Counted from the first letter of the stretch, positions 1 to 9,252 are shown. The stretch is 64,000 nt of DNA from an uncultured SAR116 cluster alpha proteobacterium (GCA_902593735.1 CACJJL010000003.1:1-64000); one strand, 5' to 3'. Notes: generated by a model from the sequence alone, not told the origin. Numbers and translations: made by a program.

Positions 1-1
1 T

Positions 2-1234
2 TTACTTGCAGACGAATTAAAAATCAGAAATGTAGCTGATCAATATAGAAACGAATTAACTGATGCAATGGCTACAGAACAACAAATAAGAAATCAGGAA
101 AGTTATCAACAAAGAAACTTAAGGCAAATTAACAATCAAAAAAATGATTGGGAAAACAGAAAAGACGAGGCAGAAACAAGAATTAAATCTTTAAAAGTGA
201 GACTAGATAATTTGAAAGAAGATAAATCAAGACTTGAAAAGCTACCAGGTAATTTTGTGGAAAAAGCAAATGAATTAAACCTCAAGATTGAAACAGCTGA
301 ACAAAACAGAAACCTTACTGCAGATAAGTTAGTACAAACTGAATCATTACTAAATGAAGCAGAAAAATTAGAAAAATCGTTAGTACAAAATTTAGCATCT
401 AATAGAGAAGACATGATAAAAGTAGAAGCTTCACTTAATCTAGCTAAAACAAAAATAGAAAATATCGAGGATAGGGTTTATGAAAAACTCAGGGTTAAGT
501 CGAATCAATTAAAAAAAATTGTCAATTTAAGCGACTACGAAGAATTAAATGCATCAATTGAAACTCTAGAAAAAACAGTTCAGAGATTATTAAATGAAAG
601 AGAATCATTTGGAGCAGTAAATTTACGTGCTGAAGAAGAAATGAACGAAATGAGACAAAAAATTGAATTAATGTCCAGGGAAAGAGTTGACTTAGAATTA
701 GCAATTGAGAAACTAAAAAGTGGGATTTTTGAATTAAATAAAGAGGGCAGACAACGTCTTAAAGATAGTTTTGAGCTTGTGAATAAAAACTTTAAGAATC
801 TTTTTAAAAAGCTTTTTGAAGGTGGTAACGCTGAATTAAAATTAGTTGGAGATGATGATCCTCTAAAAGCTGGATTGGAAATATTGGCAAGCCCACCTGG
901 AAAAAAAATGCAATTACTTTCCCTATTGTCAGGTGGAGAGCAAGCTTTAACAGCCATATCTCTCATTTTTTCAGTTTTCTTATGTAATCCTGCTCCAATA
1001 TGTATTTTAGATGAGGTAGATGCTGCTTTAGATGATAGTAATGTTAGCAGATTCTGTAACTTGTTGGATAAAATAGTAAATGAAACAGAAACTTATTTTT
1101 TAGTTGTGACACACCATAGATTGACAATGGCTAAAATGAATAGGCTTTTTGGTGTAACTATGGAACATAAGGGTATAAGTAGACTGGTTTCTGTTAATTT
1201 AGAACAAGCAAGTAAAATAAAGGATATAGCCTAA
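2..1234 (+). CDS. smc: Chromosome partition protein SMC, C-terminal part (5' end outside window)
   Basis: The reading frame is open from base 2, well before the first ATG at 68, so the gene enters from outside the window. It encodes a long charged coiled coil (about the first 300 residues seen), then the C-terminal ATPase half-head: the ABC signature LLSGGEQALTA and a Walker B ending in ILDEVDAALDD, followed by a D-loop and the switch-region histidine (VVTHHR). SMC proteins are ring-shaped ATPases that organise and segregate the chromosome. The sequence Lys-Leu-poor, Glu/Lys-rich coil is typical of the arm returning to the head. RecN or SbcC are less likely because the VDAALDD Walker B form is typical of SMC. 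It ends 85 bases before atpI on the same strand. Confidence 0.93.
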   Translation, partial: LLADELKIRNVADQYRNELTDAMATEQQIRNQESYQQRNLRQINNQKNDWENRKDEAETRIKSLKVRLDNLKEDKSRLEKLPGNFVEKANELNLKIETAEQNRNLTADKLVQTESLLNEAEKLEKSLVQNLASNREDMIKVEASLNLAKTKIENIEDRVYEKLRVKSNQLKKIVNLSDYEELNASIETLEKTVQRLLNERESFGAVNLRAEEEMNEMRQKIELMSRERVDLELAIEKLKSGIFELNKEGRQRLKDSFELVNKNFKNLFKKLFEGGNAELKLVGDDDPLKAGLEILASPPGKKMQLLSLLSGGEQALTAISLIFSVFLCNPAPICILDEVDAALDDSNVSRFCNLLDKIVNETETYFLVVTHHRLTMAKMNRLFGVTMEHKGISRLVSVNLEQASKIKDIA

Positions 1235-1256
1235 ACAAAGTTTTTGAAGTAAACTC

Positions 1257-1307
1257 TTGACTTATTTGTTGGCTCAAAATAATTTAAGCTCGCTTATAAT
1301 CTATAAT
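1257..1307 (+). promoter_or_regulatory. Candidate promoter of the atp F0 cluster
   Basis: The 85-base gap between smc and atpI holds TTGACT at 1257-1262, with a weak -10-like TAATTT 17 bases further on, and exact TATAAT hexamers at 1295-1300 and 1302-1307 just before the atpI start. The -35-like box is too far (32 bases) from the first exact TATAAT to pair with it. In such AT-rich DNA these hexamers also occur by chance, so this is only a candidate. Confidence 0.25.
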
Positions 1308-1319
1308 TGAAAGTATAAT

Positions 1320-1628
1320 ATGAGCACAATAAATAAAGATAAAAATTTATCAAAAAGAATAGATTACGCACTAGCAAAGAAGGATAATAAACTAACATTT
1401 AAAAATCAAGATTCGCTTAATATTTACTATAGGGTTGGGACAGAATTGCTTGCAGGATTAGTTATCGGTGCGGGAATGGGATGGACATTAGATCAATGGA
1501 TTAATTCAACCCCCTTATTTTTAATAATTTTCTTTATATTAGGTGCAATAGCGGGAATATATAACCTTTGGAGAGTTTTAACTGGCAAGGGTTTAAAGAT
1601 GGGATTTTTTAACGAAAAAGATAAATGA
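1320..1628 (+). CDS. atpI: ATP synthase protein I (AtpI)
   Basis: A 102-residue protein with a hydrophilic, Lys-rich N-terminus and two membrane segments at about residues 41-58 and 66-86, with glycine-rich GLVIGAGMGW in the first. This matches AtpI/Atp1-type proteins, which help assemble the c-ring and may carry magnesium. It sits directly before atpB with one base between the stop codon and the next ATG, the usual alphaproteobacterial order. The short size and low conservation make exact function uncertain, but the location is decisive. Confidence 0.88.
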   Translation: MSTINKDKNLSKRIDYALAKKDNKLTFKNQDSLNIYYRVGTELLAGLVIGAGMGWTLDQWINSTPLFLIIFFILGAIAGIYNLWRVLTGKGLKMGFFNEKDK

Positions 1629-1629
1629 T

Positions 1630-2373
1630 ATGAATTCACCTGTTGAACAATTTACGATCAAAACTATATACGAACTTAATTTTATGGGTATTGATATATC
1701 CTTTACTAACGCATCTCTTTTTATGATGTTGTCAATTCTAGGGTCAGTTTGTTTTTTGTATCTTGGATCAAGAAAGCAGGCACTTGTGCCTGGAAGATTT
1801 CAGTCCTTAGTCGAAATGTCATATGAGTTTGTTGCAAATATGGTTAAAGAAAATGCAGGCAAAGGTAGTCAAGCTTATTTTCCATTTATATTCACTTTAT
1901 TTATGTTTATTCTATTTGGAAATCTGCTCGGAATGATACCTTACAGTTATACCTTTACTTCACAAATAGCAGTTACCTTTACACTGGCTGCGATTATATT
2001 CGTGGGAGTTACAATAATTGCAATTATAAAACATGGCTTTAAATTTTTTACATACTTTTTTCCGTCTGGTGTACCAATTGGTTTAGCTCCTCTTCTCATA
2101 CCAATCGAGATTATCTCTTACTTTATACGTCCAATTAGTTTATCTGTCAGGTTATTTGCTAATATGTTAGCCGGACACACAATGATGAAGGTGTTCGCTG
2201 GGCTCATTATAATGATGGGCTCTGCAGGTGGTGTCTTAAAAGCAGGTGCTGTATTGCCACTTATTGCTGTTATTGGTTTAACAGGACTAGAGTTTTTAGT
2301 TGCTGCACTTCAAGCCTACGTTTTCAGTATTTTAACATGTATGTACCTTCATGACGCAATACATTTACACTAA
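1630..2373 (+). CDS. atpB: ATP synthase F0 subunit a
   Basis: A 247-residue multi-pass inner-membrane protein forming the proton half-channels of F0. The essential arginine is visible in SVRLFANMLAGH (Arg174), within the helix that faces the c-ring, and the C-terminal GLEFLVAALQAYVFSIL helix is characteristic. Length is normal for alphaproteobacteria. It follows atpI by one base and precedes atpE. F1 genes are not in the window, in agreement with the split F0/F1 loci of alphaproteobacteria. Confidence 0.97.
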   Translation: MNSPVEQFTIKTIYELNFMGIDISFTNASLFMMLSILGSVCFLYLGSRKQALVPGRFQSLVEMSYEFVANMVKENAGKGSQAYFPFIFTLFMFILFGNLLGMIPYSYTFTSQIAVTFTLAAIIFVGVTIIAIIKHGFKFFTYFFPSGVPIGLAPLLIPIEIISYFIRPISLSVRLFANMLAGHTMMKVFAGLIIMMGSAGGVLKAGAVLPLIAVIGLTGLEFLVAALQAYVFSILTCMYLHDAIHLH

Positions 2374-2415
2374 TTCATTACTAAATTAAATATTAATAAA
2401 GAAAGGAAAAATAAT

Positions 2416-2643
2416 ATGGAAATGGATGCCGCAAAATTAATAGGAGCTGGCTTAGCTGTTATAGCTTTAGCTGGAGTTGGAGTTGGTATTGGTAACATTT
2501 TTGCCTCATTAGTAACTGCTGTAGGAAGAAATCCAGCTGCGAAAAATGAAGTTTTTGGAATAGCTATTTTGGGCTTTGCTCTAACTGAAGCAGTTGCACT
2601 ATTTGCACTTGTTATTGCATTGTTACTACTCTTCACGTTTTAA
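2416..2643 (+). CDS. atpE: ATP synthase F0 subunit c
   Basis: A 75-residue hairpin of two hydrophobic helices joined by the polar loop GRNPAA (Arg38-Asn39-Pro40). The ion-binding carboxylate is Glu58 in ALTEAVALF. The Gln/Ser pattern of sodium-specific c subunits is not evident, so proton use is inferred. About ten copies per enzyme are needed; a strong Shine-Dalgarno (AAAGGA, 2402-2407) and a hairpin just after the stop codon fit elevated expression relative to downstream subunits. Confidence 0.97.
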   Translation: MEMDAAKLIGAGLAVIALAGVGVGIGNIFASLVTAVGRNPAAKNEVFGIAILGFALTEAVALFALVIALLLLFTF

Positions 2644-2659
2644 GATTTTTTAATTAATA

Positions 2660-2693
2660 TTGCCTATAGTAATTTAACTATAGGCAAATTTTT
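2660..2693 (+). terminator. Hairpin plus T-run after atpE (attenuator or mRNA 3' stabiliser)
   Basis: Perfect 11-bp inverted repeat TTGCCTATAGT (2660-2670) and ACTATAGGCAA (2677-2687) with a 6-base loop, followed by ATTTTT. It lies between atpE and atpF', 17 bases after the atpE stop. Since the two genes belong to one complex and one strand, it probably acts as a partial terminator or 3' end protector that raises subunit c over subunits b' and b. Confidence 0.75.
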
Positions 2694-2712
2694 ACTTATA
2701 TAAGAATAACAA

Positions 2713-3297
2713 ATGTCGTATTTTCGTAAAATTATCTTAGCACTGCTAGTATTAACAAACCATTCTCATGCTGTAGCAGATGAAGTTAAAGCTGGGCTAC
2801 CACAATTAGATTTCAGTTCATATCCATCACTTATTTTTTGGTCTATTGTATCTTTAATTATAGGTTATATCTTAATGAATTATTTGGTAACACCAAATAT
2901 AAAATCAATTTTAAATAGTCGCGAAACTAATATTCAAAATGATTTAGTTAAGGCTAAGACCTCTAGTCAAGAGACAGAAAAAATAAGAGAAAACATAATA
3001 AATTCTCAACTAGAGCTTAAATCAAAATCACAGTTAATTGTTAGTCAAGCCCTTTTTGAAGCAAAACAAGATGTTGAAAAAAGGGAAAATGATATAACAC
3101 AAAAATTAAATGAAAAAGTTGTAAAAGCTGAGAAAAAGATATTAGATACCCAAAAACTAGTTATACAAGAAGTGATAAACAATGCTGAAGAACTTACTGG
3201 AAAAATTGTTCAAAATTTAACTGATATAAAATACGACAAGGTTGAGGGTAAGAAAGCAATAAAAAAAGCATCAAGAATCATGTTGATGGAGAAATAA
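2713..3297 (+). CDS. atpF': ATP synthase F0 subunit b' (AtpF')
   Basis: A 194-residue protein with a cleavable-looking signal peptide (residues 1-22), then a membrane anchor at about 39-58 and a long Lys/Glu/Gln-rich coiled coil. Subunits b and b' form the peripheral stalk holding F1 to F0. The first of two b-type genes after atpE in alphaproteobacteria is b' (also called atpG or atpX), and its longer N-terminus agrees. One base separates it from atpF. Confidence 0.92.
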   Translation: MSYFRKIILALLVLTNHSHAVADEVKAGLPQLDFSSYPSLIFWSIVSLIIGYILMNYLVTPNIKSILNSRETNIQNDLVKAKTSSQETEKIRENIINSQLELKSKSQLIVSQALFEAKQDVEKRENDITQKLNEKVVKAEKKILDTQKLVIQEVINNAEELTGKIVQNLTDIKYDKVEGKKAIKKASRIMLMEK

Positions 3298-3298
3298 A

Positions 3299-3784
3299 AT
3301 GTACTTTGACGAGACTGCTTGGGTAGCAATTGCATTCATATTGTTTTTTGCAATGATATGGAAAAGAGGAAAAAAAGCTATACTTTTTTTACTAGATGAG
3401 AGATCTTTATTAATTGAAAAAGAACTTAATGAAGCAAAAACGCTTAAAGAAGAAGCCTTAGAAGATCTAAGGCTTGCTTTACAAAACCAAAAAAATGTTT
3501 CTGACGAAGCTGAAAATTTAATTAAAGATGCAAAAGAAACTGCTAAAAAAATTCAAGAAGAAGCGAAATTAAAATCTCTTGAAATAATTAAAAGAAAAGA
3601 GGAACAAGCTAAACAAAAAATATTATCGTTAGAAGCAGAAGCTATAAAAAATATTAAGGAAATTACTAGTCGTATAGTAATTGAAACTTCCAAAACTTAT
3701 ATCAATGATAAAATGGATAATAAAGAAAACATTAATCTAATCACTAAATCTGCAAACGAGATTAAATCTTATTTTGTAAAGTAA
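3299..3784 (+). CDS. atpF: ATP synthase F0 subunit b
   Basis: A 161-residue protein: a single N-terminal membrane anchor (about residues 7-22, WVAIAFILFFAMIW) followed by an amphipathic coiled coil (LLDERSLLIEKELNEAKTLKEEA pattern). It is the second stalk subunit, paired with b'. Its stop codon at 3782-3784 directly abuts the stop codon of the convergent lipoprotein gene, leaving no space for a terminator. Confidence 0.94.
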   Translation: MYFDETAWVAIAFILFFAMIWKRGKKAILFLLDERSLLIEKELNEAKTLKEEALEDLRLALQNQKNVSDEAENLIKDAKETAKKIQEEAKLKSLEIIKRKEEQAKQKILSLEAEAIKNIKEITSRIVIETSKTYINDKMDNKENINLITKSANEIKSYFVK

Positions 3785-4213
3785 CTACCTTATTCCCAGT
3801 AAAACTTTTCCTCCGTTAGGTACTTTCAAATCAAATGATGTGACTCTATCTACAATTCTACTACCTTTTAATAAAAATTGTGAATAGTTATATTCATCTC
3901 TGTCAAATTCTTTTTCATTTAAATCTATTGATACTAAACTAATATTGACAGGAACATAATCATCCTCTGTTGTCTTATTTCTGATTGCTCGTATATTTAC
4001 AGACAGCTCCATTTGAATATTATCGCCATCTTTAAAACAAAACTTCTGTACACCTCTTAAACCTATATAAACAGGTAAGTTACTTTCTGAATTGACAATA
4101 ATTTCAGCAGCTTTTTTAGATGAAATCAATTTTGGACATTCAACAACATTTTTCTCAAAAGTTGAACAACCATTAAAAAACAAAAATGAAATTATAATAA
4201 AAACTCTTATCAT
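3785..4213 (-). CDS. Small lipoprotein of unknown function
   Basis: A 142-residue protein starting with a hydrophobic signal peptide and a lipobox-like FFNGC, giving lipidation at Cys16. The rest looks like a small beta-rich periplasmic domain with no enzymatic motif that I recognise; it contains a second cysteine pair (Cys25 and one near residue 59). It stands alone on the minus strand between atpF and ispH, tail to tail with atpF with no gap. I do not recognise the family. A short intergenic region of 82 bases separates its start from ispH. Confidence 0.75.
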   Translation of the reverse strand: MIRVFIIISFLFFNGCSTFEKNVVECPKLISSKKAAEIIVNSESNLPVYIGLRGVQKFCFKDGDNIQMELSVNIRAIRNKTTEDDYVPVNISLVSIDLNEKEFDRDEYNYSQFLLKGSRIVDRVTSFDLKVPNGGKVLLGIR

Positions 4214-4295
4214 ATGTAATATCCTAAAAACAAAAAATTTTGTAACTTAACTAATCTTTATTGACGTATTGATTGTAATACATCAAAAATAAATT

Positions 4296-5249
4296 ATGAA
4301 GAAACAAAAAATTAATTTATATCTTGCGTCACCAAGAGGTTTTTGTGCAGGTGTTGATAGAGCTGTAAAGATTGTAGAAGAGACTATTAAAAGATTTGGA
4401 GCTCCAGTCTATGTTAGGCATGAAATAGTTCATAATAAAGATGTCGTAAATTCTTTAGCTAGAATTGGCGCTGTCTTTGTTGACGAAGTTATTGAGGCAC
4501 CGACTGATCGTCCAATTATTTTCTCAGCGCATGGCGTTGCTAAATCTGTCATGAATGAAGCAAAACAAAGGAAAATGATTTCTATAGATGCAACATGTCC
4601 ATTGGTAACTAAAGTTCATAATGAAACAATTCGTCATTATAATTTAGGAAGGCACATTCTATTAATAGGTCACAAAAACCATGTAGAAGTAATTGGAACG
4701 ATGGGACAAGTACCAAAAAATAATATAACTTTGATAGAAACAGAAGAAGATGCTTACAAAGTTGAAGTAGATAATCCAGAAAATTTAGCATTTGCTACCC
4801 AAACGACATTGTCTATAGATGATACAAGTAAGATATTAAGTATTTTAAAATCTAGATTTCCGAATATTAAAGGGCCTAACTCTGAAGATATTTGTTACGC
4901 AACTACAAACAGACAAATGGCAGTAAAATCAATGTCAAAAATATGTGATTGTATTTTAGTTATAGGAGCTGAAAATTCATCTAATTCTGTTCGTCTCGTA
5001 GAAGTAGCATTATCTCACGGTGTAAATCAAGCTATTTTAATACCCAACGAAAATAAACTTGATTTGTTTTTAAAAGAATTTGATCCATTAAAATCTCCAA
5101 ATATTGGTTTAACTGCTGGTGCATCAGCTCCTGAGACATTGGTACAGGTATTAATATCTAAACTTAAAAAAGATTTTGAAGTTAATATGATAGATCATGA
5201 AGTAACGAAAGAAGATGTTAAATTTAATTTACCCAAAATTTTAAGATAA
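4296..5249 (+). CDS. ispH: 4-hydroxy-3-methylbut-2-enyl diphosphate reductase
   Basis: A 317-residue protein carrying the three iron-sulfur cysteines of IspH: Cys17 (PRGFCAGV), Cys101 (DATCPLV) and Cys200 (EDICYAT), plus the catalytic glutamate Glu131 (HVEVIGTMG). It makes IPP and DMAPP in the last step of the MEP pathway, supplying isoprenoids for quinones, heme A and the carotenoids encoded at 24-27 kb. It is followed by thrB after 16 bases, a conserved alphaproteobacterial order. Confidence 0.97.
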   Translation: MKKQKINLYLASPRGFCAGVDRAVKIVEETIKRFGAPVYVRHEIVHNKDVVNSLARIGAVFVDEVIEAPTDRPIIFSAHGVAKSVMNEAKQRKMISIDATCPLVTKVHNETIRHYNLGRHILLIGHKNHVEVIGTMGQVPKNNITLIETEEDAYKVEVDNPENLAFATQTTLSIDDTSKILSILKSRFPNIKGPNSEDICYATTNRQMAVKSMSKICDCILVIGAENSSNSVRLVEVALSHGVNQAILIPNENKLDLFLKEFDPLKSPNIGLTAGASAPETLVQVLISKLKKDFEVNMIDHEVTKEDVKFNLPKILR

Positions 5250-5265
5250 GTTTTAGGATTTAGAA

Positions 5266-6243
5266 TTGGCAGTTTATACAAATTTAAATCAAGATCAAAT
5301 AATAGACTTTTTAAAGCTATACAATATTGGAAAGTTGATTTCATTTTCTGGAATTACAGAAGGAATAGAAAACAGTAACTTTCATTTAAAAACATCTAAT
5401 GGTGATTTTATACTCACTATTTTTGAAAAAAGAGTAGACATTAAAGACATTCCTTTTTTTATCAAAATTATGCTTCATTTAAACAAAAATGGTTATTATT
5501 GTCCTAAACCAATATGTGATAAGAAAAATAAATTTCTTCAAAAATTAAGAGGGAAACCAACAATAATTGTTAATTTTCTTAAAGGAAAATCCAGAAACAA
5601 CATAACAATTGAAGATTGTAATCAAGTTGGTTCAAGTATGGGTCTTATGCACATCTATAGTAAAGATTTCAATTTTGAAAGAGATAACTCCCTTTCTATC
5701 AAGGGATGGGAAACGTTAATTAAAAATTGTAATAATTCTGTACCAGTGAGCGTATTAGATAAATTTGAACCTAACTTAATGGAAAATATACAAAACTCCT
5801 TTAATTTTGTTGTAAAATTTTGGCCAAATAACTTACCAAAAGGTTTTATTCACGGAGATTTGTTTCCTGATAATGTTTTTTTTATTAATGATAAAATTAC
5901 AGGAGTAATTGACTTTTATTTTTCATGTACTGATATACTAATATATGATTTAGCAATTGCTGTTAATGCTTGGTGTTTTGATAAAGAATACAATTTTCAA
6001 GAAAAAAAATATCAAGCTCTAATAAGAGGATACAATATTAAAAGGAAATTAAGTATAGAGGAAGAATTTTTTTTACCACTATTGTGTCAAGCTGCCTCAT
6101 TACGTTTTTTATTAACAAGATTGTTTGATTGGGTAAATACACCTATTGCCGCTAATGTTGTTCGCAAAAATCCAGAAGAATACATAAAAAAACACAAATA
6201 CTTCAAAAAGATAGTTAAAAATGTTAAATATATAGAAAATTAA
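5266..6243 (+). CDS. thrB: Homoserine kinase (ThrB, phosphotransferase-fold type)
   Basis: A 325-residue protein of the aminoglycoside/choline-kinase-like ThrB2 type, which phosphorylates homoserine for threonine synthesis. The catalytic loop [11 protein letters not shown] gives His196, Asp198 and Asn203, and the metal-binding Asp216 lies in GVIDFYF. The start codon is TTG at 5266: it gives the N-terminus MAVYT, a conserved start in alphaproteobacterial ThrB, so the rare start is preferred over an internal ATG. The partner thrC lies at 11-12.5 kb on the other strand. Confidence 0.93.
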   Translation: MAVYTNLNQDQIIDFLKLYNIGKLISFSGITEGIENSNFHLKTSNGDFILTIFEKRVDIKDIPFFIKIMLHLNKNGYYCPKPICDKKNKFLQKLRGKPTIIVNFLKGKSRNNITIEDCNQVGSSMGLMHIYSKDFNFERDNSLSIKGWETLIKNCNNSVPVSVLDKFEPNLMENIQNSFNFVVKFWPNNLPKGFIHGDLFPDNVFFINDKITGVIDFYFSCTDILIYDLAIAVNAWCFDKEYNFQEKKYQALIRGYNIKRKLSIEEEFFLPLLCQAASLRFLLTRLFDWVNTPIAANVVRKNPEEYIKKHKYFKKIVKNVKYIEN

Positions 6244-6245
6244 TA

Positions 6246-6677
6246 ATGAAAAAAGAAATTACTATTTTTACAGATGGTGCATGCTCTGGGAACCCTGGCA
6301 AAGGAGGTTGGGGAGCTGTGTTACTTTACCATGATAAAGAAAAATATTTATCTGGATCAGAAAAATTAACTACAAATAATAAAATGGAACTTAAGTCAAC
6401 AATTGAAGCTTTAAAATCAATAAAACACTCATGCAAAATAAAAATATATACAGATTCAAAATATGTTAAAAATGGAATAACAGAGTGGATTATTAATTGG
6501 AAAAAAAATGGATGGAAAACTGCTAATAAAAAAACAGTCTCTAATAAAGAGCTTTGGCTTGAACTAGATGAATATGTAAATTTTCACGATGTAGAATGGT
6601 TTTGGGTTAAAGGACATTCTGGAAACCATTACAATGAAATTGCAGATAAATTGGCTGTAAGTGCTATGAATGAGTAA
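6246..6677 (+). CDS. rnhA: Ribonuclease HI
   Basis: A 143-residue RNase HI that removes the RNA strand of RNA-DNA hybrids (R-loops, primers). All catalytic residues are present: Asp10 ([10 protein letters not shown]), Glu48 (KMELKS), Asp70 (YTDSKYV) and Asp134 (NEIADKLA), with the mobile His124 (KGHSG). The basic handle region around [12 protein letters not shown] is also visible. It begins two bases after the thrB stop codon. Confidence 0.97.
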   Translation: MKKEITIFTDGACSGNPGKGGWGAVLLYHDKEKYLSGSEKLTTNNKMELKSTIEALKSIKHSCKIKIYTDSKYVKNGITEWIINWKKNGWKTANKKTVSNKELWLELDEYVNFHDVEWFWVKGHSGNHYNEIADKLAVSAMNE

Positions 6678-6687
6678 TAATAAAATA

Positions 6688-7167
6688 CTATAGATTATTT
6701 AAAATATTTTCTGCAGTTGAAACCTCAAATGCTCCAACTTCTTCTACAAAAGACTTTTTGATTACATTATCATCAACTATCATTGCAAATCTTCTTGATC
6801 TATGCCCCATTATTCTACCAAAATTCATATCTAGACCAAGAGACTGTGAAACTGAACAATCAGAATCAGACAACATGTCAATTTTTCCTTCAACTTCATT
6901 TGCTAAACCCCATGCACGCATTACATGTGGATCATTCACTGCCATACATGCAATTAAATCTACACCTTTATCTTTAATATCTTGATAATATTTTATATAA
7001 CCCGGCAAATGCTTAGCAGAACATGTCGGTGTAAAAGCTCCAGGTAAAGCAAACAAAACAACTTTATTCGATTTAAAATAATCGTCAGTTTTGACTTCTT
7101 TTACTCCCTCACTATCTTTTATAAGAAATATTCCAGAGGGGAAATTATTATCTATATCAGTTGGCAT
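6688..7167 (-). CDS. Peroxiredoxin, Prx5/type II family
   Basis: A 159-residue thiol peroxidase of the Prx5 (AhpC/TSA redoxin) group. The peroxidatic cysteine is Cys49 in PGAFTPTCSAKHLPGY, with the Prx5-type PTCS context, and the conserved basic residue appears in GHRSRRFAMIVDD. These enzymes reduce hydrogen and alkyl peroxides using glutathione/glutaredoxin or thioredoxin. A perfect AAGGAG ribosome binding site precedes the start. It is convergent with rnhA with 10 bases between, and follows the dsbD-like gene after 61 bases, so both may be co-transcribed. Confidence 0.93.
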   Translation of the reverse strand: MPTDIDNNFPSGIFLIKDSEGVKEVKTDDYFKSNKVVLFALPGAFTPTCSAKHLPGYIKYYQDIKDKGVDLIACMAVNDPHVMRAWGLANEVEGKIDMLSDSDCSVSQSLGLDMNFGRIMGHRSRRFAMIVDDNVIKKSFVEEVGAFEVSTAENILNNL

Positions 7168-7228
7168 GCAAACTCCTTATATTTTTTTAAATTATATTTA
7201 AACTATAAAACTAGGATTTTAAATAAAT

Positions 7229-9199
7229 TTATTTTGCTTTTTTAATATATTGCTGGATTTCTTTAATAGTCAGTAATTCAGATAGAATTTTTCCGTTTAA
7301 CAATAATGGACCATAAATTTCATTATACGGTATTCCATAACGTTGTTTTTTAATTAGGAACTTTTTAATATTTTTGTTCGGCTTAGTCCAATCTAAGACC
7401 AGAACTTTTACATTATTTCTTTTAAAAATTTCTGAAACTTGTTTAGTTTCAAGTACCAAAGCTTTATTCACCTGACATGTTATACACCAATCTGCAGTAA
7501 TATCGACAAATACTATTTCACCTTTAGCTGCCAACTGATTTGGTAATGAAATATTTTTGTCTATATCCCAATTAACTATCTCTAAATTTGAATAGTTGTT
7601 TAAATTAGGTTCAATTCTTGTCTCTAGTTTTGTTAATATGCTAATTAACCACATACAAGTTAAAAGAAGCATCGCAGCCATTATTTTTTTAAAAATTATT
7701 AACCACTTTCCTGGTTTTGGAATAATTGATATAATTTTTGGGAATAACATTATTAGAAATAGGGGTAATGATAAACCTACACCCATAATTAAAAGAATGA
7801 AAAAAATTTCGAAAACGCCACTAGATAGGGCAAAACCAACTGCAGTACCCACTAATGGTGCTGTACACGGAGTAGCTAATAAAGTTAATGTGATTCCAGT
7901 AATGAAATCTCCTACAAAACCCTCACCTCTATATGATAGAATATTTAAAACTTTTGGAGGTAAAAAAAAATTAAATAATCCTAAAAGATTAAAACCAAAA
8001 AAAGCTGTTAATAAAATCATAAAAATTAGAAAAGATGGATTTTGAAATTGCACACCCCACCCAACAAGTTCGCCAGTAGACTTAACAATGTAAGTACCAA
8101 AAGCTAGCAACAAAAAAGATGTTAAAATACCCAATATATTAAATGATATTTTCTTTCTAAATATTAGTTTGTTTTCCGTTCTTAGATTTACTAATTGAAT
8201 CATCTTCAAAGATAATACTGGGAGAACACAGGGCATAAAATTTAGAATAAATCCACCAATTAAGGCAATTATGAAAATTTCAAAACCAATTGAAATTTTA
8301 TTTTCATTAAAGTTTAATAAATTTTTATTTGGTAAATTTGACGATTTAGTTACAATTTTCTCATAACTTCCATCATTACTTAGAAAAGTTAATTTTAAAA
8401 ATTCAAATTCATAGTCTGTTTTTTCATTTAAATTAATAGTTATATCTAAAAGTTGACCATTTTTTGAATATGTAGGTTTTTCAAAAATAAATTCTTTATT
8501 ATCTTCTACAATTATATCATAAGGACTTATATCAAATTTATTTATAAGTGATAATTTTAAATTATCATCAGATTTATCAAATGAGAAAAGTTCTAAATCT
8601 TTATTTCCTAGAAATTTTGGTACTTTATTTTTATATCTAAGTATATCTTTTAATTTAGAATTTTTTTTATTATTGTAGGTTAATTGTTTTAAATCATAAT
8701 TATAATTTACAGGGACACATATTTCAGCACATACTTGTGCTTCAAATTTAATTGATCCTGATATTTTTTTGTTTTTGTTTAATCGTTCTATAACTATTGG
8801 GAAAATCACTTCATTTTCGTAACCAAATGTTTCCATACCAAAAAAATTAAATCTTTTAGGGTTTGGAAACAGCAATTTCATTGATTTAATATTATTTCCA
8901 GTTTTCCACTTGATTTCTGGTGGAAGTCCTGCTTCACCTGGATTTCTCCAATATATTTTCCACTTTGGTAAAAGGTTTACTTTCATACCTATAAGGATTT
9001 TTGAAGGTGCGGTTTCTAATATTTTACCAAACAGAATATCAAATTTAACAAAATCATAATTCTCATTTGTAACCATATTTTGATCAGAAATAATGGTGTT
9101 AGATTCAGATTTATTTACATTGGATAAACTAACAAAAGTTAGAAATATTAAAAAAATTACAAATTTAAAGTATTTAATATGTACTAGTTTATTGTGCAT
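7229..9199 (-). CDS. Protein-disulfide reductase, DsbD/ScsB family
   Basis: A 656-residue membrane thiol transporter that passes electrons from cytoplasmic thioredoxin to the periplasm. Visible parts: signal peptide (1-30), an N-terminal periplasmic domain with Cys157 and Cys161 (VCAEICVP), a membrane domain of about eight helices from residue 305 with the redox pair Cys324 (FMPCVLP) and Cys445 (ATPCTAPLV), and a C-terminal thioredoxin domain with WCITC at 571-575. The N-terminal domain resembles ScsB more than classical DsbD, so the substrate may be copper-tolerance or cytochrome c maturation partners; that is inference. Confidence 0.9.
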   Translation of the reverse strand: MHNKLVHIKYFKFVIFLIFLTFVSLSNVNKSESNTIISDQNMVTNENYDFVKFDILFGKILETAPSKILIGMKVNLLPKWKIYWRNPGEAGLPPEIKWKTGNNIKSMKLLFPNPKRFNFFGMETFGYENEVIFPIVIERLNKNKKISGSIKFEAQVCAEICVPVNYNYDLKQLTYNNKKNSKLKDILRYKNKVPKFLGNKDLELFSFDKSDDNLKLSLINKFDISPYDIIVEDNKEFIFEKPTYSKNGQLLDITINLNEKTDYEFEFLKLTFLSNDGSYEKIVTKSSNLPNKNLLNFNENKISIGFEIFIIALIGGFILNFMPCVLPVLSLKMIQLVNLRTENKLIFRKKISFNILGILTSFLLLAFGTYIVKSTGELVGWGVQFQNPSFLIFMILLTAFFGFNLLGLFNFFLPPKVLNILSYRGEGFVGDFITGITLTLLATPCTAPLVGTAVGFALSSGVFEIFFILLIMGVGLSLPLFLIMLFPKIISIIPKPGKWLIIFKKIMAAMLLLTCMWLISILTKLETRIEPNLNNYSNLEIVNWDIDKNISLPNQLAAKGEIVFVDITADWCITCQVNKALVLETKQVSEIFKRNNVKVLVLDWTKPNKNIKKFLIKKQRYGIPYNEIYGPLLLNGKILSELLTIKEIQQYIKKAK

Positions 9200-9252
9200 T
9201 ATTTCTTTTAGGTTATTATAATATTTATCAGTAATATATTGGAATTATAATT

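Noticed and set aside
580-966. 128-codon open frame on - inside smc
   Set aside because: Antisense to the SMC coiled coil and signature motif; a shadow.
7596-8045. 149-codon open frame on + opposite the dsbD-like gene
   Set aside because: Antisense to the membrane domain carrying the redox cysteines; a shadow frame in AT-rich DNA.
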